Assembly (NCBI GenBank): GCA_029706075.1
Contig: JAINUG010000149.1
Span: 685,001-749,000, forward strand
Length of the DNA stretch: 64,000 bases
Reading direction: 5' to 3'
From: Aldrovandia affinis
Taxonomy: Eukaryota; Chordata; Actinopteri; Notacanthiformes; Halosauridae
Made by a program: the position numbers and the translations under genes
Part shown: one piece after another, positions 1 through 64,000 of the stretch
Layout: the number at the start of each line of letters is the position of its first letter
Numbering within the stretch: position 1 is the first letter of the stretch
The notes under the pieces: model-generated
The model's database searches: none
Told to the model about the DNA's origin: nothing
Seen by the model: only the letters and a program-made list of their open reading frames with translations

Positions 1-147
1 AGTTCTCATACAAGGGGGATAATTGACATGGAAAAAAAAGAGAGGGTATAACTGGCAACTAAAAACAGGAAGAAAATGGGGAATAAAAGCATAAACTATA
101 AAAATATATATATTACTCCCCTCCACACCCCACCCCACCCCACTCAC

Positions 148-61729
<61,582 letters not shown>

Positions 61730-62918
61730 CTGCAGGAGGAGACGGAGAGGGGAAAGGGTTAAACTCCTTCCCGCTTCTACGCCCGGCGTGAGAGCAGGCG
61801 ACGGCGTTGGTGACTCGTTTTGCCACCGGAGGCACAAGATCAAAAATGCTACTTTGTAAAAACAAGGAATAAATCAGAGAGCAGGAATGGTGTATGTGCA
61901 GGTTCCACCGACACTAGAAATTCCCCCACATAGCTAGACTGCTGCATGATTTAGTGTCACTTCTGGGCCCGTTCCGGAAGACCGCCTGCAGCATACCAGT
62001 CAGTCAGCATGCAACCCACGACCAACGGCTCCTAAAACAATAGAGTACACTGACACGCCAAACTGTGAACATGAACGCTCACACGCTGTTACGGTACGAT
62101 CAGAGAGCCGCGCTGATCTTAAACAGGCCCCGCAGCTCGGCTGGGGCGAGGAGCGACAGGGAGGAGTTCACTGTGTCCCTCGACATGCCAGACACGGTGC
62201 ACCTTCCGCCGTGGCGAGGTGGCCAGCGCGCAACGCTCGGGGCCCCCAAACAAGGCTTGCTCTCAGACAGGAACAGGTCAGCGGTCAGCAAGAGGTCAGC
62301 GCCGGGGGTCAGAGGGCATCTCTTGGTCGGGAACACCACTGATTGGCCTAAGGGCTCACAGAGAGTCAAAGACGGGTTCCTGTGAGCTCTTTGCGACCGG
62401 GATCGTTCAATTGCACACGTGCACACAGATGTCTAATGAAGTTCCCCTTATTTTGTTTTTTACCGTTTCATTTATGGTGTATCCGGTCACTTTATTTAAA
62501 TGGTTTTGCACTTCCCCCGAAAACATGGAAGGAGGTGGCGTTCAGGGAGAACCCTCTGTCTTCACCAGACAGGAGAGAGGCAGATAAGCAACAATCCTGG
62601 TCAAATTTAAAGAGGCGATTCAACGGAACTCCCCTTGCACAAGATATACTGGCACTGACAAATATTTGCGTTACGATCGGATTTACGAGCCCTGGAGCTT
62701 TGAAGTGTGTGGTAAGCAGAGAGGGAGAGAGAGAGAGGAAAAAAACGTGCAGTCTGCTGGTTAATATTCGCCCGCATTGTTTATCTCGTAAACACTCCAA
62801 TTAGAAAGGATAATATTGCCTAAGTGCCATTAGCCATACTAGGAAAATATAGCTCTGTGTTGGCTGTGCATTTTAGATAACACCCATTAACATTCAGGGT
62901 AAATATTAAACTCCAGAA

Positions 62919-63050
62919 ACACACACACACACACACACCGCTGCACACACACATACACACACACTGCTGCATACACACACACAAACACAACACTGCACAC
63001 ACACACACACACACACACACTGCTGTACACACACACACACACTGCTGCAC
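62919..63050. repeat. (CA)n array with CACTGCTGCA interruptions
   Basis: CA runs are separated at regular steps by ctgctgcacaca-type units, so the array is a compound micro/minisatellite. Confidence 0.93.
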
Positions 63051-63949
63051 ACAGGGCCAAACAGAGAAAAAACACCACGCTGAACGAATGTGACAGCGGG
63101 AAATTAAGTTTTGAAGGCGATGAATGGTTCCTGCGAGGCCTCATTTGGTCTCAGCTTAAGCGATAAGAAGGTTTTTGTCAGAGAAACTTTAAACAGCCTA
63201 TTCCTGGGCACTGTTTTATTTCCTTTATTTTTCCCTCATCCTGTCCATCATCTTGTGAGTATGCCCAAATATGAGCAAGGGAGAATTAACTCACTTAAAA
63301 GACATTAAAATGGCACTTTCTTGCCACTCTACTACCAGCATACTTCCATCCAACTTTTTGTGCATATCTGTTCCACAGATACTGCGCAAGATGAAGCGAG
63401 GAGGTGATGTGAGGGCTGGTGTCCCATCTGAGGAATCTATCCACAGCCAAGCCTCTAGGGACAATGTGTTCTCAGAAATTTGACAACCCCACCCCACACA
63501 TCCATGGTTAATAGTTCTACCCTGGTCTTTCCATTCTGGCCATAAATGTGAGATGGACTCCCTGTAAAGCTCACAAATCATTGCTCAGCGTGAGCAGGGG
63601 GACCCAGACAAACAGGACAGTAAACAAGGCCGGCAGAACCAACCGAAGCTGAGCTTTAAACTAGCAAAGAGCCTCAACCATCCCCCGGTGCTTACAAGAT
63701 GGCTTCCGCTCCCGGCCTTAAGAGGAACGGCACGGTGAGGCGAATGATTATTGCGCCGTTAAAGTGAGCAGCATGCCAGAACAGAAATCCCACACACTCC
63801 TCAATGTTGTACAGAAACACAGGTTTAGGCCCTAGACAGATAAACAGATAGCCGGTGATTAACTACCACACTCAATAATACATAAACCCTAGATGGCTAC
63901 TCTTCTCCAAACAACGTTTGTGGAAATGTGACCTCTGACACATTTGGGG

Positions 63950-64000
63950 GGCCGGACCGCAGCGGAGTGGTAGTGCGTGAGACCGAGTCAGCAGGTGTGG
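63950..64000 (+). mobile_element. Possible SINE head cut by the window end
   Basis: The sequence ggaccgcagcggagtggtagtgcgtgagaccg resembles a tRNA-type A box region. The B box, if present, lies beyond 64000. Confidence 0.25.

Larger units (their letters stand above)
61730..64000 (-). other. robo1 intron 5' of the Ig2 exon, incomplete
   Basis: It contains a CA array at 62919-63050 and a possible SINE head at the window edge (63950-64000). No Ig1 exon was found. Long frames at 62065-62590 show no recognisable protein. Confidence 0.6.

Noticed and set aside
62065-62804. Frames of 106-140 residues, considered as a possible Ig1 exon
   Set aside because: None has the Ig1 sequence pattern or a matching phase-1 donor. 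Ig1 is taken to lie beyond 64000.

Overview
The window is a piece of a ray-finned fish (teleost-type) genome and lies inside one protein-coding gene on the minus strand, the axon-guidance receptor roundabout 1 (robo1). Twenty coding exons can be placed to the base between 148 and 61729. All use GT/AG splice sites, and every exon-exon phase agrees (total 3036 coding bases, 1012 codons, phase 1 at both open ends). Read in gene order, from high to low coordinates, they encode Ig2, Ig3, Ig4, Ig5, three fibronectin type III domains, the membrane span, two tiny juxtamembrane exons, and the first part of the cytoplasmic tail including the conserved [10 protein letters not shown] (CC1) motif. The signal peptide and Ig1 exons should lie beyond 64000. 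The remaining tail (proline-rich motifs, stop codon, 3' UTR) should lie before position 1. The paralogue call rests on robo1-type cytoplasmic motifs such as [20 protein letters not shown] and NKLNK, which I remember as differing in robo2.

Layout by coordinate: 148-1842 cytoplasmic exons; 4633-4787, 9171-9213 and 16871-16897 juxtamembrane exons; 20794-20997 transmembrane exon; 27092-35098 the three FN3 domains; 35403-38842 Ig5; 42036-43704 Ig4; 52668-53290 Ig3; 54236-61729 Ig2. No second gene is supported. Other open reading frames are exon shadows, low-complexity repeats or transposon remains.

The introns are rich in mobile DNA, and this, with the gene sequence, is the basis for the fish assignment. 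There are six Tc1/mariner-like elements: one nearly complete at 46941-48151, one internally deleted at 42567-43520, one one-ended at 25452-26431, and three decayed copies of one family at 7893, 40115 and 60555. A non-LTR retrotransposon (11463-16235) has been split by a Harbinger-like element (13654-15195), which itself carries an L2-like LINE 3' end, giving a three-level nest. A hAT-like non-autonomous element (21347-22943), several tRNA-derived SINEs, two minisatellites and many CA and GA microsatellites complete the picture.

The most interesting signals are where repeats meet splicing. A 63-bp GA array is the entire polypyrimidine tract of one Ig5 exon. A similar array precedes the transmembrane exon. 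A CA array (UG in the transcript) forms an Ig3 splice donor and most of its intron. The first Ig5 exon has two in-frame acceptors 9 bases apart that would add or remove three residues between Ig4 and Ig5. I found no wholly unknown system. Boundaries of old repeats are approximate, and family names for them come from memory of typical sequences, not from a search.
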